The notes: generated from the sequence alone by a model not told the origin. 64,000 nucleotides of DNA from Achromobacter sp. AONIH1 (GCF_002902905.1 NZ_CP026124.1:5766001-5830000), one strand, 5' to 3'. Positions 1-8,288 are shown, counted from the first letter of the stretch. Program-made: numbers and translations.

Positions 1-2
1 CG

Positions 3-659
3 GTGGCCGCGGCGACCAACGCGGCCGTGGACCTGATCTGGCATCTGCTGCCGGACGCCGAGCGCGCGCGCTTCCAGTCGCAATGGCGCGCGCTGTGGAT
101 GGCGCGCCGCGCCAACTTTCCGATGCGCAACGCGCGCAAGCTGCAGGCGTTGTTCCGCGCCGGCCAGCTCGAGGTGCTAAGCGGCTACGTCGACAGCCGC
201 CATGACGCCGCCGGCGGCTTCGTGACCCGCCTGCGCACGCCGGCGGGCGAGCGCGAGCTGCGCAGCCGCTATCTGATCAACGCCACCAGTTTCTCTGTGG
301 ACGCGGCTGGCGCCGCCGATCCCCTGGTGTCGGCGCTGCTGCGCGACGGCCACGGGCAGGCGCATCCGCATGGCGGGCTGGCGCTGGACTACGCCACCGG
401 CAGCCTGCTGGACGCTGGCGGCGTCGTGCAACCCGCGATCACCGTGCTGGGCAGCCTGGCCGGCGGCACCTACTTCTGGACCACGTCCATGGACGTGAAC
501 GCCCGCCTGGCGCGGGACCAGGCGCGGCGCATCGCCGCCGCGCTGGCGGACGCGGGCGCTACTGTCCCAGGAAGCCGCCGCGATACCCCATGCCCTGGGA
601 TATCGCCTGCGCACAGGCCGCCACGTCCGGCGCCAGCTGCTTCATCCGGGCCGCGCTGA
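3..659 (+). CDS. FAD/NAD(P)-binding protein, C-terminal part
   Basis: Only the C-terminal 218 codons are present and the gene starts left of the window. The segment with LINATSFSVDAA, a late GGLALDYATGSLL stretch and VLGSLAGGTYFWTTSMDVN fits the C-terminal half of the large FAD/NAD(P)-binding (SidA/YdhS-like) family, where the protein binds FAD and probably acts as a cytoplasmic oxidoreductase. This is family resemblance; the substrate is unknown. After about residue 182 the sequence turns into a Pro/Arg/Ala-rich tail that runs 101 bp antisense into the convergent IclR gene, which is unusual. Either the overlap is real or a frameshift hides a natural stop near 550. Confidence 0.6.
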   Translation: MAAATNAAVDLIWHLLPDAERARFQSQWRALWMARRANFPMRNARKLQALFRAGQLEVLSGYVDSRHDAAGGFVTRLRTPAGERELRSRYLINATSFSVDAAGAADPLVSALLRDGHGQAHPHGGLALDYATGSLLDAGGVVQPAITVLGSLAGGTYFWTTSMDVNARLARDQARRIAAALADAGATVPGSRRDTPCPGISPAHRPPRPAPAASSGPR

Positions 660-1323
660 GGCGGTCCAGCGGCCCGGAGATGCCCACGGCCGCCACGGGC
701 TGGTCCAGGCTGTTGAACAGCGCCACGGCCAGCCCGCCCACGCCTTCGCGCCATTCGCCGCGATTGATGGCGTAGCCGGCGCGCACCACCTTGCGCAGCT
801 CGTCCTTGAGCAGCGGCATGGTGACGATGGTGGCCGGCGTGTGCCGCTGCAACTGGTCCGCATAGCGCTCGACATAGCCGTCGGACTGATAGGCCAGCAG
901 CGCCTTGCCGGTGGCCACGGCATAGGCCGGCGCGCGTCCGCCGATCATGGAATAGGCGCGGATCGGCTGCGGACTGTCGATCTTGTCCACGTACACCACG
1001 TCAAAGCCGTCCAGCACCGACAGATGCACGGTTTCGCCGGTCTGGTCGGCCAGCGTGCGCATGTAGGGCGCGGCCAGCTTGCGCACGTCCAGCTGCGCCA
1101 GCTGCCGCGCGGCCAGCTCAAACAGCCGCACCGCGCCGCGATAGCCGCCGCCCTCGTCGTCCTTGATCACATAGCCGGCATGGATCAGCGTCTGCAGCGT
1201 GCGATGGGTATTGCTGCGGGTCAGTCCCACGCGGGCGGCCAGCGCATCGATGGTGCGCGGCGGATTGTCCACGTCGGTGACCGCCTCCAGCACCATCAGC
1301 CCCTTGAGCAGCGTCTTGTCCAT
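559..1323 (-). CDS. IclR-family transcriptional regulator
   Basis: 254 residues, the usual IclR length. The N-terminal winged helix (about residues 5-60; TIDALAARVGLTRSNTHRTL) is followed by the IclR effector-binding domain (about 75-250; GETVHLSVLDGFDVVYVDKI and ATGKALLAY). Members bind DNA as dimers or tetramers and respond to small aromatic or carboxylic metabolites; the ligand here is unknown. A perfect 15-bp palindrome 10 bp upstream of the start (1334-1348) suggests autoregulation. The C-terminal end overlaps the convergent flavoprotein gene by 101 bp. The target could be that flavoprotein or the cysteine dioxygenase upstream; this is inference. Confidence 0.9.
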   Translation of the reverse strand: MDKTLLKGLMVLEAVTDVDNPPRTIDALAARVGLTRSNTHRTLQTLIHAGYVIKDDEGGGYRGAVRLFELAARQLAQLDVRKLAAPYMRTLADQTGETVHLSVLDGFDVVYVDKIDSPQPIRAYSMIGGRAPAYAVATGKALLAYQSDGYVERYADQLQRHTPATIVTMPLLKDELRKVVRAGYAINRGEWREGVGGLAVALFNSLDQPVAAVGISGPLDRLSAARMKQLAPDVAACAQAISQGMGYRGGFLGQ

Positions 1324-1333
1324 ATCGTCTATT

Positions 1334-1348
1334 TCCTAATATTTAGGA
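1334..1348. promoter_or_regulatory. Candidate IclR operator
   Basis: TCCTAA-TAT-TTAGGA is a perfect inverted repeat of 15 bp directly in front of the IclR gene. IclR-family operators are typically 13-15 bp palindromes overlapping the regulator's own promoter, so this is the natural autoregulatory site. Function is inferred from position and symmetry. Confidence 0.55.
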
Positions 1349-1408
1349 CGAGACCATAGCATGAGACGTGGAGCGCGGACAGGTCCGCGCCCCCTGGGCC
1401 GGCGCCTG

Positions 1409-2032
1409 TCAGGCCGAGGCGGCCAGCCCGGCGCGCACCGCTAGCGAACGGTCCCAGAGATTGGGCAGGCTGGTCGAGGAATAGCCCGACACGAAAGGCT
1501 TGGCCATACCGGTGACCGGATCATAGACATGGCGCGACACCGCGCCGATATTGCCGCCATACAGGTGCACGCTGATCGATACGCGATCGGCATGCGCGTT
1601 GGACACCTGATGGATATCGCCTTCCTCGGGCGCCAGCCGCTCCACGTCGCCCGGCAGCAGGGTCGATGCCGCGCCCGCCAACCGCAGGCCGCCGTCCGCC
1701 TCGCGCACGTAGCGCTGGTTGATCTCCGAGCCGCGCAACATGCCCACGTAGCCCCAGACCTCGTGATCGTGCACCGGCGTGCTCTGGCCCGGCCCCCAGA
1801 CAAAGCTGACCATGGAGAAGCGCTCCAGCGGGTCGCAATGCAGCAGGTATTGCTGGTAATACTGCGGATGCGGCACGGTACAGGCCTCGGGCAGCCAGTC
1901 ATCGTGCCGCAGCAGCTCCGTGAACGCGGACTCCAGCGCCGGGCTCTGCGCCAGGCCCGCCGGGCCGGCCAGCCGCGTGGCGGTGGCGATGAAGCAACGA
2001 AGCCGGTCCAGGCCCGTGATCGGTTCAGGCAT
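1409..2032 (-). CDS. Cysteine dioxygenase type I family protein (cupin)
   Basis: 207 residues from the ATG at 2032, chosen because GGGAGA lies 7 bases upstream; the longer open frame to 2230 has no comparable ribosome site and non-conserved sequence. The cupin signature TPVHDHEVWGYVGMLRG gives the two metal-binding histidines, and a third histidine lies in VSISVHLYGG near the C-terminus. The family oxidises thiols such as cysteine or 3-mercaptopropionate to sulfinates with Fe(II) and O2 in the cytoplasm. Bacterial members with Arg or Gln at the carboxylate-binding site differ in thiol preference, so the substrate is not settled here. Confidence 0.88.
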   Translation of the reverse strand: MPEPITGLDRLRCFIATATRLAGPAGLAQSPALESAFTELLRHDDWLPEACTVPHPQYYQQYLLHCDPLERFSMVSFVWGPGQSTPVHDHEVWGYVGMLRGSEINQRYVREADGGLRLAGAASTLLPGDVERLAPEEGDIHQVSNAHADRVSISVHLYGGNIGAVSRHVYDPVTGMAKPFVSGYSSTSLPNLWDRSLAVRAGLAASA

Positions 2033-2294
2033 TGCTAGTCTCCCAGGTCGGGCGCGGCGGGCGAATCCGCCCTGGCCCGGTTGATGTTCCCAAAATCCTG
2101 GTGGCAGTATCCACGATTCGGGAACCCGCAGGCGCAATGCCCATGCGCCGGTCGCGGCGATTGCAACAAGCACGGCGATTGCTCCCCCGCTTGACAGGCA
2201 TGTCCGCGTACAGGCAGCGTAGTGAACCATCGATCAGGTTGAACATGCATCACGCCACCGACTTTCCCACGCGCCCCGCTTGCGCCCGTCCGCG

Positions 2295-3158
2295 ATGACC
2301 GGCCCGCGGCACGACATTCCCGCCGCGCTGGCGCAGGCCCTGCGGCAAAGCAGGCGGCCCGTGGTCTTCACGGGCGCGGGCGTCTCCGCCGAAAGCGGCA
2401 TCGCGACGTTCCGCGACGCGCTCACCGGACTATGGTCGCGCTTCGACGCGCAGGCCCTGGCCACGCCCGAGGCCTTCCGCGCCCATCCCGACCTGGTCTG
2501 GGGCTGGTATGAATGGCGACGCGAGCAGGCCCTGCGCGCCCGGCCGAACGCCGCGCACCTGGCCATCGCCAGACTGGCCGCGCATGCGCCGGCGCTCACC
2601 GTGATCACGCAGAACGTGGACGATCTGCACGAGCGCGCGGGCAGTCCGAAAGTACTGCATCTGCATGGCAGCCTGCACGCGCCGCGCTGCGCCGATTGCC
2701 GCGCGCCCTGGAGCCGCGCCGAGCCCGCGAGCGCTGACGCCGCGGCAGCCGGCACAACGGCAGCCGATATCCGGACAGCCGACGCCGCGACCGCCAGCGC
2801 GGCCGCGTCCGGCGCGCCGAGCGGGGAACAGGACGAAGGCCGCCGCATCGAGCCGCCGCGCTGCGCCACTTGCGGCGGTCCCGTGCGGCCAGGCGTCGTC
2901 TGGTTCGGAGAAAGCCTGCCCACCGACGCCTGGCGCGCGGCCCAGCTCGCCGCCGAGCAATGCGATCTGCTGCTGAGCATCGGCACCTCGGCCCTGGTCT
3001 ATCCCGCCGCGGAGCTGCCGCAACGCGCGCTGGCCGCGGGCGCCGTCGTCGCGCAGGTCAATCCGGCCGCCACGCCAATGGATGCGCGCGTGAAGTTCAA
3101 TCTGCGCGGCCAGGCCGCCGACGTGCTGCCCAGGTTGCTGCAAAGCGCGGGGATCTGA
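2295..3158 (+). CDS. cobB: Sirtuin, NAD-dependent protein deacylase
   Basis: 287 residues. All sirtuin motifs are present: FTGAGVSAESGIATFRD (NAD binding), TQNVDDLHERAG (catalytic core), HLHGS (catalytic His), VRPGVVWFGE and LLSIGTSALVYPAA. The zinc site is formed by CADC and CATCGG. Between the two cysteine pairs lies an Ala/Thr/Asp-rich insertion of about 45 residues that is not part of the usual fold. Sirtuins remove acyl groups from lysine using NAD+ in the cytoplasm. I start at MTGPRHD; an upstream ATG at 2280 adds five residues. Which acyl group is preferred cannot be told from the sequence. Confidence 0.92.
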   Translation: MTGPRHDIPAALAQALRQSRRPVVFTGAGVSAESGIATFRDALTGLWSRFDAQALATPEAFRAHPDLVWGWYEWRREQALRARPNAAHLAIARLAAHAPALTVITQNVDDLHERAGSPKVLHLHGSLHAPRCADCRAPWSRAEPASADAAAAGTTAADIRTADAATASAAASGAPSGEQDEGRRIEPPRCATCGGPVRPGVVWFGESLPTDAWRAAQLAAEQCDLLLSIGTSALVYPAAELPQRALAAGAVVAQVNPAATPMDARVKFNLRGQAADVLPRLLQSAGI

Positions 3159-3263
3159 ACCGGCGACCGCGAACGCGGGCCACGCCGTGCGCATCATCCG
3201 CAAATGGCGCCCGCATGGCTATCAGCCACGCGCATCATGCGTGCCCTGCCGCGTCTGCGGCGA

Positions 3264-3983
3264 TCACCACTTGCAGCCGCTGTCCGTGACCGTATCAGCC
3301 AAAAGAAAGGGCAGCGCCAGCAGGCCCTTGGACGCATGCGCATCGCGGCAAGGCGGACGCGCGGCCTTCTCCATCTCGCGCGACAGCACGGTGCGTTCGG
3401 CCGGCGCCTTGGGCGCGAGCCTGGGCACGGGTTCGCCGCGCGCGCGCCGTTCGCCGGGCGCGGCCGAGTCCGACGGCTGCCAACCGAAATCGCGCGACGC
3501 AGGCGCTGACGCGCCGGCGGACGGCACATCAGCCGGCTTGCCCGCGCGAGGCTCGGACTGGACGCGAGGTCGCGCTGCCGCTGGCTGCGTGCTTGTCTGC
3601 GTACTTTTTTGCGTGTTCGCCTGCGTGGACGATGGCTCGGCGCGTTCGGGCTGCGCTCGCGGCACATCCGCCGCCGGCGTCTCCACGGAACCCCGCGCGG
3701 GCGCCGCGACCTGCCCGCTCTCGCCGCGTGGCGACGCGCTGCGCTCGACGCGTGGAGTCGGCGGCGCAAGCAGCTCCACGAACATGGATTCGGAATCAGA
3801 CGGCATGGCCGGCGGAATCGGCGACGGCGTCATGCCGCGCCAGATCAGGCTTCCGATGCCCACATGCAAGGCGCAGGCCAGCAAGGCCGCGATCCACGAC
3901 CTTGCGCGCCTGCCGCGCGCATTCCCGCCATCCCAGCCCAGGCCGTTGACATGGCCGGCGGCAAGCATCGGGACCATCTGCAA
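3264..3983 (-). CDS. TonB-like single-pass membrane protein
   Basis: 239 residues. A short basic N-terminus, one membrane helix (about residues 30-48; WIAALLACALHVGIGSLIW), then a long Pro/Ala/Ser/Gln-rich periplasmic stretch, as in the TonB N-terminal region (MFVELLAPPTPRVE follows the helix). The end is different from TonB: a small conserved-looking block with CRDAHASKGLLALPFLLADT and two cysteines before GCKW replaces the TonB C-terminal domain. A role as an envelope protein is likely; energy transduction is not supported because the TonB fold is missing. It is flanked by a sirtuin and unrelated small genes, so context says little. Confidence 0.7.
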   Translation of the reverse strand: MQMVPMLAAGHVNGLGWDGGNARGRRARSWIAALLACALHVGIGSLIWRGMTPSPIPPAMPSDSESMFVELLAPPTPRVERSASPRGESGQVAAPARGSVETPAADVPRAQPERAEPSSTQANTQKSTQTSTQPAAARPRVQSEPRAGKPADVPSAGASAPASRDFGWQPSDSAAPGERRARGEPVPRLAPKAPAERTVLSREMEKAARPPCRDAHASKGLLALPFLLADTVTDSGCKW

Positions 3984-4204
3984 TACTCGACTGACAAGCC
4001 CGATTCCACGGGCGACCGGGGGATGATAGCCCTCGCGCCGGTGAAGATTTGTGAAGTTGTAGCCGAGTCCTGTGAGCGCTACGCGCGCGCCGCCACGAAA
4101 CGAGGGGAAACCCCAAATTCCAGGGCGCTCGCGATGGACTTAAAGTGGCAAGACACCATCCGGCCCTGGAGAGCATCATTCCATTTTCCTGGAGACTTCC
4201 CGAC

Positions 4205-4765
4205 GTGTTCGTGCGCTCGCCCGACGGTGCCCTGCACCGCGTGGTGCGGCATGCCACGACCACGGAGACCATTGCCAAGCTTGAGAGCATTCCCAGCGAC
4301 TATCACCTGGATTGCCAGTGCATGCTCGACAATGGGGAAGCCCTGACCTGGATCGGCGACAACCGCTATCGCCAGGTCGATGGCGGCAAGGTCTACACGG
4401 CGGTGCGGCCCCAACAAGCCCAGGGCGACGCCCGCAAGCAGAATCCTGACGCCGAGCCCGCGCTGGACGCCTGCCGCACGCAGGCGGGTCCCGCTGCGTC
4501 GCCTCCGCCCAGGACCGAGTTACCATTGGCTGTGATCAACCTGAAAACCGGCAACGACTGGAGCCTGATCCGCGCCTGGCGCGAGCACCTGAACATCAGC
4601 ACCGCTGACATGGCTGCCCGGCTGGGAGTGGACCACTCCATTTATATCGAACTGGAACGGCCGCGGCCGCGCCCCCGCCAGATCATCCTGGAGCGGGTAT
4701 CGGCAGCGCTGGGGGTATCGCCCGAACAGCTCGACGACTCGTCTTTTGGCGGACACATGCATTGA
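4205..4765 (+). CDS. Small N-terminal domain plus Xre-type helix-turn-helix
   Basis: 186 residues from the GTG at 4205, preferred because GGAGA lies 9 bases upstream; a GTG at 4145 in the same frame would add 20 residues. The N-terminal part (DGALHRVVRHATTT ... CQCMLDNGEALTWIGDNRY) repeats as the whole of the next gene. The C-terminal part (about residues 115-186; WREHLNISTADMAARLGVDH) is a Cro/C1-type helix-turn-helix. A DNA-binding role is likely; the N-terminal domain may be a ligand- or partner-binding unit. No function is known to me. Confidence 0.7.
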   Translation: MFVRSPDGALHRVVRHATTTETIAKLESIPSDYHLDCQCMLDNGEALTWIGDNRYRQVDGGKVYTAVRPQQAQGDARKQNPDAEPALDACRTQAGPAASPPPRTELPLAVINLKTGNDWSLIRAWREHLNISTADMAARLGVDHSIYIELERPRPRPRQIILERVSAALGVSPEQLDDSSFGGHMH

Positions 4766-4832
4766 TGTCCGCTGGCGGGACGGTTTCGGCGCCGTAGCAG
4801 GAAATGGCCCGCGCATGAGGGGGATGGAAAAA

Positions 4833-5081
4833 ATGCTCGGAACAGCAAGAAGATTGACCGACGTCCTGGCCACTGCGCCAGACGGCACGCTATACCGGAT
4901 CGAGCGCTTCGTCTCGGACCCCGACGCCTACTCGGCCATGGGCACCTCGCGCTTCGACCCCCGGACGCATTGCGTCTGCCGCACCAGCTCCGGCGAGAAG
5001 GTCGCCTGGCTGGGCGGACAAACCTACCAGCTGCTCAAGAGCGGCACCTCGCTGACCGCCGTCGACCGACGACGCGGCTGA
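4833..5081 (+). CDS. Hypothetical protein, single copy of the duplicated domain
   Basis: 82 residues from the ATG at 4833, which has GAGGGGG 9 bases upstream; in-frame ATGs at 4815 and 4824 are alternatives. Residues PDGTLYRIERF, THCVCRTSSGEKVAWLGG and YQLLKSGTSLTAV align one to one with the N-terminal domain of the upstream gene (PDGALHRVVRH, LDCQCMLDNGEALTWIGD, YRQVDGGKVYTAV). It lacks the helix-turn-helix. The two genes probably arose by duplication and may be co-transcribed. Function unknown. Confidence 0.65.
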   Translation: MLGTARRLTDVLATAPDGTLYRIERFVSDPDAYSAMGTSRFDPRTHCVCRTSSGEKVAWLGGQTYQLLKSGTSLTAVDRRRG

Positions 5082-5093
5082 CCCCCGGTCCTG

Positions 5094-5978
5094 CTAGGGC
5101 GTGAAACGCGCCACCACGAAGTTCACGAAAGTGGTGAGCTTGGGCAGCGCCTGCCTGTCCTTCGGATAGAGCAACGAGATCGGCCGCGCCGCCGGCCAAT
5201 AGGGCCGCAATATCGGCGTCAGCCTGCCCGCGCGCACATCATCGGCCAGCAGCAGCTCGGGCTGCAGCACGATGCCGAATCCCGCCAGCGCCGCCTGCCG
5301 CAGCGCCTGACCATTGTTGGACACGAAACGGCCGCTGGGATAGCCCGTCTCGCCGCCATCGCCATTGCCCAGGCGCCAGCCGGTGCGACGGCTCCAGTAC
5401 GAGAAATCCAGGCATTGATGCCGGACCAGATCGGCGGGCGTGGCCGGCGTGCCGTAGCGCTCCAGATACGAAGGCGCCGCGCAGACCATCATCTGATAGC
5501 GGCCCAGCCCACGCGCGATCAGCCCGGAATCCGCCGGCTCGCCGATGCGCACGGCCAGGTCGTAGCGCGAGGCGACCAGGTCTTCCACCAGATCGCTCAG
5601 CGACAGTTCCACGCTCACGTCCGGATAGGTGGACAGGTAGTCGGCGATGACCGGCGTCAGGGCGAACGAACCGAAGGACACGGTCGAGGTGATGCGCAGA
5701 TTGCCGCGCGGCGCCTCGCGCATGGCCTCGGCGCCCTGCTCGGCATCGCGGATCTCGGCCAGGATGCCCTTGCAGCGCGCGAAGTACGCCTGCCCGGCCT
5801 CGGTCAGGCTCTGGCGGCGCGTGGTGCGCACCATCAGCCGCAGCCCCAGACGCGTCTCCAGGTTCTTCAAATGCTTGGCGGCCATGGCCGGCGACATTTC
5901 GTGCAGCGCGGCCGCGGCGGTCAGGCTGCCCAGCTCCACGACGGCCACGAACACTTCCATGCTGAGCAGGCGGTCCAT
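5094..5978 (-). CDS. LysR-family transcriptional regulator
   Basis: 294 residues with the LysR helix-turn-helix at the N-terminus (LLSMEVFVAVVELGSLTAAA, about residues 4-60) and a periplasmic-binding-protein-like effector domain (about 90-290). Sequence such as ISLLYPKDRQALPKLTTFVNFV at the end is typical of the CrgA/YafC subgroup. It is divergent from the short-chain dehydrogenase at 6105, so it most likely controls that gene. The inducer is unknown. Confidence 0.92.
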   Translation of the reverse strand: MDRLLSMEVFVAVVELGSLTAAAALHEMSPAMAAKHLKNLETRLGLRLMVRTTRRQSLTEAGQAYFARCKGILAEIRDAEQGAEAMREAPRGNLRITSTVSFGSFALTPVIADYLSTYPDVSVELSLSDLVEDLVASRYDLAVRIGEPADSGLIARGLGRYQMMVCAAPSYLERYGTPATPADLVRHQCLDFSYWSRRTGWRLGNGDGGETGYPSGRFVSNNGQALRQAALAGFGIVLQPELLLADDVRAGRLTPILRPYWPAARPISLLYPKDRQALPKLTTFVNFVVARFTP

Positions 5979-6104
5979 GAATTACTGACTCCAGGTATGA
6001 AGTATTCCAACCATTCTAGGATTTTTCGAAAGGAATCGGGCGGCCAGAATGCTTGCATGCGCCGGCCTTCCGCCAGCGCCCGCAACCACACTCACGGAGA
6101 TCCC

Positions 6105-6701
6105 ATGAAAATCGTACTCATCGGCGCCAGCGGCACCGTCGGCAGCGCCATCGTCCAGGAACTGGGCCAGCGCCACGACATCATCGCGGTCGGCAGGAAC
6201 AGCGGCCAGCATCAGGTCGACATTACCCGCAGCGACAGCATCCGCGCGCTGTTCGAGCGCATCGGCAAGGTCGACGCCATCGTATCGGCGGCGGGCGGCC
6301 TGCATTTCGGCCCCCTGGCGGAAATGACCGCCGAACAATTCAAGATCGGCCTGCACGACAAGCTGCTGGGCCAGGTGGACCTGGCGCTGATCGGACAGCA
6401 CTACCTCAACGAAGGCGGCTCCATCACGCTGACCAGCGGCATCGTCAGCGCCGAACCGATCCGCTACGGCGCCAACGCCTCGGCCGTGAACTCGGCCATC
6501 GACGGCTTCGTGCGCGGCGCGGCGGTGGAACTGCAAGGCCGCCGCATCAACGCCGTCAGCCCCAGCGTGCTGCAAGAGTCCTGGGGCAGCTACGGCCCAT
6601 ACTTCCTGGGCTTCGAGGCGGTGCCTGCCCAGCGCGTGGCGCTGGCCTACAGCCGCAGCGTGGAAGGTGCGCAGACCGGACGCGTATTCCAGGTCTGGTA
6701 A
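6105..6701 (+). CDS. Short-chain dehydrogenase/reductase
   Basis: 198 residues, short for the superfamily (about 250). The NAD(P)-binding motif is GASGTVGS at residues 7-14, followed by VDITRSDSIRALFERIG. The usual Tyr-X3-Lys catalytic pair is not obvious: the region after SITLTSGIVS reads YGANASAVNSAIDG, so the lysine is replaced. This matches the small atypical SDR group often found next to LysR regulators. Start chosen at MKIVLIG, with GGAG 8 bases upstream. Substrate unknown. Confidence 0.85.
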   Translation: MKIVLIGASGTVGSAIVQELGQRHDIIAVGRNSGQHQVDITRSDSIRALFERIGKVDAIVSAAGGLHFGPLAEMTAEQFKIGLHDKLLGQVDLALIGQHYLNEGGSITLTSGIVSAEPIRYGANASAVNSAIDGFVRGAAVELQGRRINAVSPSVLQESWGSYGPYFLGFEAVPAQRVALAYSRSVEGAQTGRVFQVW

Positions 6702-6730
6702 GCGCCGGGGCCGGACACAACGCCGCGGCG

Positions 6731-7186
6731 TCAGGCCGCCAGGTCGCGGGTGTAGGTGTAGAAGACCTCGTCGCGCACCCAGCCCAGCGATTCGTACAGC
6801 GACTGCGCGGTGGCGTTGTTCCGGGCCGTGGTCAAGTCCATGCGCTTGCAGCCGCGCTCGCGCGCATGCGTCTCGGCCGCGCGCAGCAAGGCCCGGCCCG
6901 CGCCGCTCTGGCGCGCGGCCGGCGCGACGAACAGGTCGTACAGCACGTAGATGGGCGCGGCGATCACGGAGCAGAACGACGGGTACATCTGGCAGAAGCC
7001 CACCGGCGCGCCGTCCACGCTGGCCAGCAGGATCACCGATTCGCCGCGTTCCAGGCGCGCGCTGATGAAGGCCAGCGCGGCGGCGGCGTCCGCCGGCTGC
7101 TCATAGAACTGGCGATACGCATCGAACAAGGGCGCGATGCGGGCGGCGTCGGCGACGCTGGCGTGGCGGATGTCGAGCTGGCTCAT
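6731..7186 (-). CDS. GNAT-family N-acetyltransferase
   Basis: 151 residues from the ATG at 7186; the open frame to 7366 reaches into a terminator and is not coding upstream. The GNAT acetyl-CoA site is LYDLFVAPAARQSGAGRALL (about residues 82-101), and the C-terminal beta strand region ATAQSLYESLGWVRDEVFYTY fits the family. These enzymes transfer acetyl groups to amines; the substrate cannot be predicted. It is separated from the tRNA-Arg gene by a hairpin at 7339-7374. Confidence 0.85.
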   Translation of the reverse strand: MSQLDIRHASVADAARIAPLFDAYRQFYEQPADAAAALAFISARLERGESVILLASVDGAPVGFCQMYPSFCSVIAAPIYVLYDLFVAPAARQSGAGRALLRAAETHARERGCKRMDLTTARNNATAQSLYESLGWVRDEVFYTYTRDLAA

Positions 7187-7338
7187 GGATGTAGCGGCGA
7201 TCCTGTCATGGAGGCGATGAAAAACGCCGGCGCGATGTCGAATCCCTGCGCAAGCCGGCGGCAAGACGCGCACTATAGGCAGAGCGCGTGTCAGAAGTAA
7301 ATCGCCGCGACTGGGCCCTAAAGCAAAATGCCCAAAGC

Positions 7339-7374
7339 AAAGCGGCTTGATGCGCAATGTCATCAAGCCGCTTT
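7339..7374 (-). terminator. Terminator of the first tRNA-Arg gene
   Basis: A perfect 13-bp inverted repeat (AAAGCGGCTTGAT and its complement) around a 10-base loop lies just downstream of the tRNA on the minus strand and is followed there by a T-rich stretch. This is a rho-independent terminator arrangement. Confidence 0.75.
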
Positions 7375-7382
7375 CGTATTGG

Positions 7383-7459
7383 TGGCGCGCCCGGCAGGAT
7401 TCGAACCTACGACCCCCTGGTTCGTAGCCAGGTACTCTATCCAGCTGAGCTACGGGCGC
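7383..7459 (-). tRNA. tRNA-Arg(ACG), copy 1
   Basis: 77 nt including an encoded CCA end. The acceptor stem GCGCCCG pairs with CGGGCGC, the anticodon loop reads CTACGAA, giving anticodon ACG for CGU and, after A-to-I editing, CGC/CGA codons. The T loop is TTCGAAT. It is identical to the copies at 8057 and 8289. Confidence 0.97.
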
Positions 7460-7473
7460 GCTAAAGAGGCGTG

Positions 7474-7503
7474 TTTATACCATGGATAGGCCGGGGCTCG
7501 CAA
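7474..7503 (-). promoter_or_regulatory. Promoter of tRNA-Arg copy 1
   Basis: On the minus strand TTGCGA (7498-7503) and TATAAA (7474-7479) are 18 bases apart, with the tRNA 5' end 15 bases past the -10. This fits a sigma-70 promoter. Confidence 0.65.
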
Positions 7504-7669
7504 ATGGACGGCATGCGGGACCGCATACGGCCCGCGCACAATCCGCGCGTCCTTGCGCCAGCGCAAATGGCGCGGCGCATGCCCGGCGTAGCCTGGGGGC
7601 AAGCAGGCCGGGATGCCATGGCGCAAGGCGCGCGTGGCCCCAGGCTCGCATGAAGCACGAGGAGACCCC

Positions 7670-7894
7670 ATGGCAAAGAAATTTCCGCTCCATCCCAAAC
7701 ACCCCGAGCGCATCTGCTGGGGCTGCGACCGCTATTGCGCGGCCGACGCCATGGCCTGTGGCAACGGCTCCGACCGCAGCATGCATCCGGCCGAACTGCT
7801 GGGCGATGACTGGTACACGGTGGGCAAGTGGGGATTGGAAGTGGAAGCCGACGCGGCATCGCGCGATGCGAACGGCAAGACGCTGGAGCGATAG
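7670..7894 (+). CDS. DUF3079 family small protein
   Basis: 74 residues from the ATG at 7670 with GAGGAG 7 bases upstream. The sequence MAKKFPLHPKHPERICWGCD with cysteines at CWGCDRYC and MACGNGS matches the DUF3079 family of small cysteine-containing proteins found in beta- and gammaproteobacteria. The four clustered cysteines could bind a metal; this is inference. It lies between two tRNA-Arg genes on the opposite strand. Function unknown. Confidence 0.8.
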   Translation: MAKKFPLHPKHPERICWGCDRYCAADAMACGNGSDRSMHPAELLGDDWYTVGKWGLEVEADAASRDANGKTLER

Positions 7895-8005
7895 GCTCGG
7901 GCCGGCCTTCCGGACGCGAGGCCCGCGAAAGCTGACTATCGCCGCCTGCGCGCGCTCCGGGGCCGGCAAGAGCAGCGCAAGGACAAGGACAGGAACCAAA
8001 ACAAA

Positions 8006-8034
8006 AAGGCCTTCGATCAATGATCAAAGGCCTT
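8006..8034 (-). terminator. Terminator of the second tRNA-Arg gene
   Basis: Arms at 8006-8018 and 8022-8034 (AAGGCCTT-type stem of 13 bp with one wobble pair, 3-base loop) end in a run of T residues on the minus strand. It sits 22 bases past the tRNA 3' end. Confidence 0.85.
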
Positions 8035-8056
8035 CTCATCTGTCTCTTTCAAGACT

Positions 8057-8133
8057 TGGCGCGCCCGGCAGGATTCGAACCTACGACCCCCTGGTTCGTA
8101 GCCAGGTACTCTATCCAGCTGAGCTACGGGCGC
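8057..8133 (-). tRNA. tRNA-Arg(ACG), copy 2
   Basis: 77 nt with encoded CCA, identical to copies 1 and 3. A -10 box TATAAT on the minus strand (8151-8156) lies 17 bases before the 5' end; no good -35 hexamer is visible at standard spacing. Confidence 0.97.
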
Positions 8134-8150
8134 TCCGGTAAAGAGGCAAA

Positions 8151-8156
8151 ATTATA
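8151..8156 (-). promoter_or_regulatory. -10 box of tRNA-Arg copy 2
   Basis: A perfect TATAAT on the minus strand in an AT-rich island just upstream of the tRNA. The -35 is not recognisable. Confidence 0.6.
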
Positions 8157-8288
8157 TCAGATAATTCGCCGTACTTCTGGCAATTCGTCACGGCATTGCC
8201 ATACTACGAACTGCATATTGCGCATTGCATACTACGAATTGCATGCTACTTGCGCTTGCTTCGGCATCCAGGCTCTTTTTCAAGAGCT

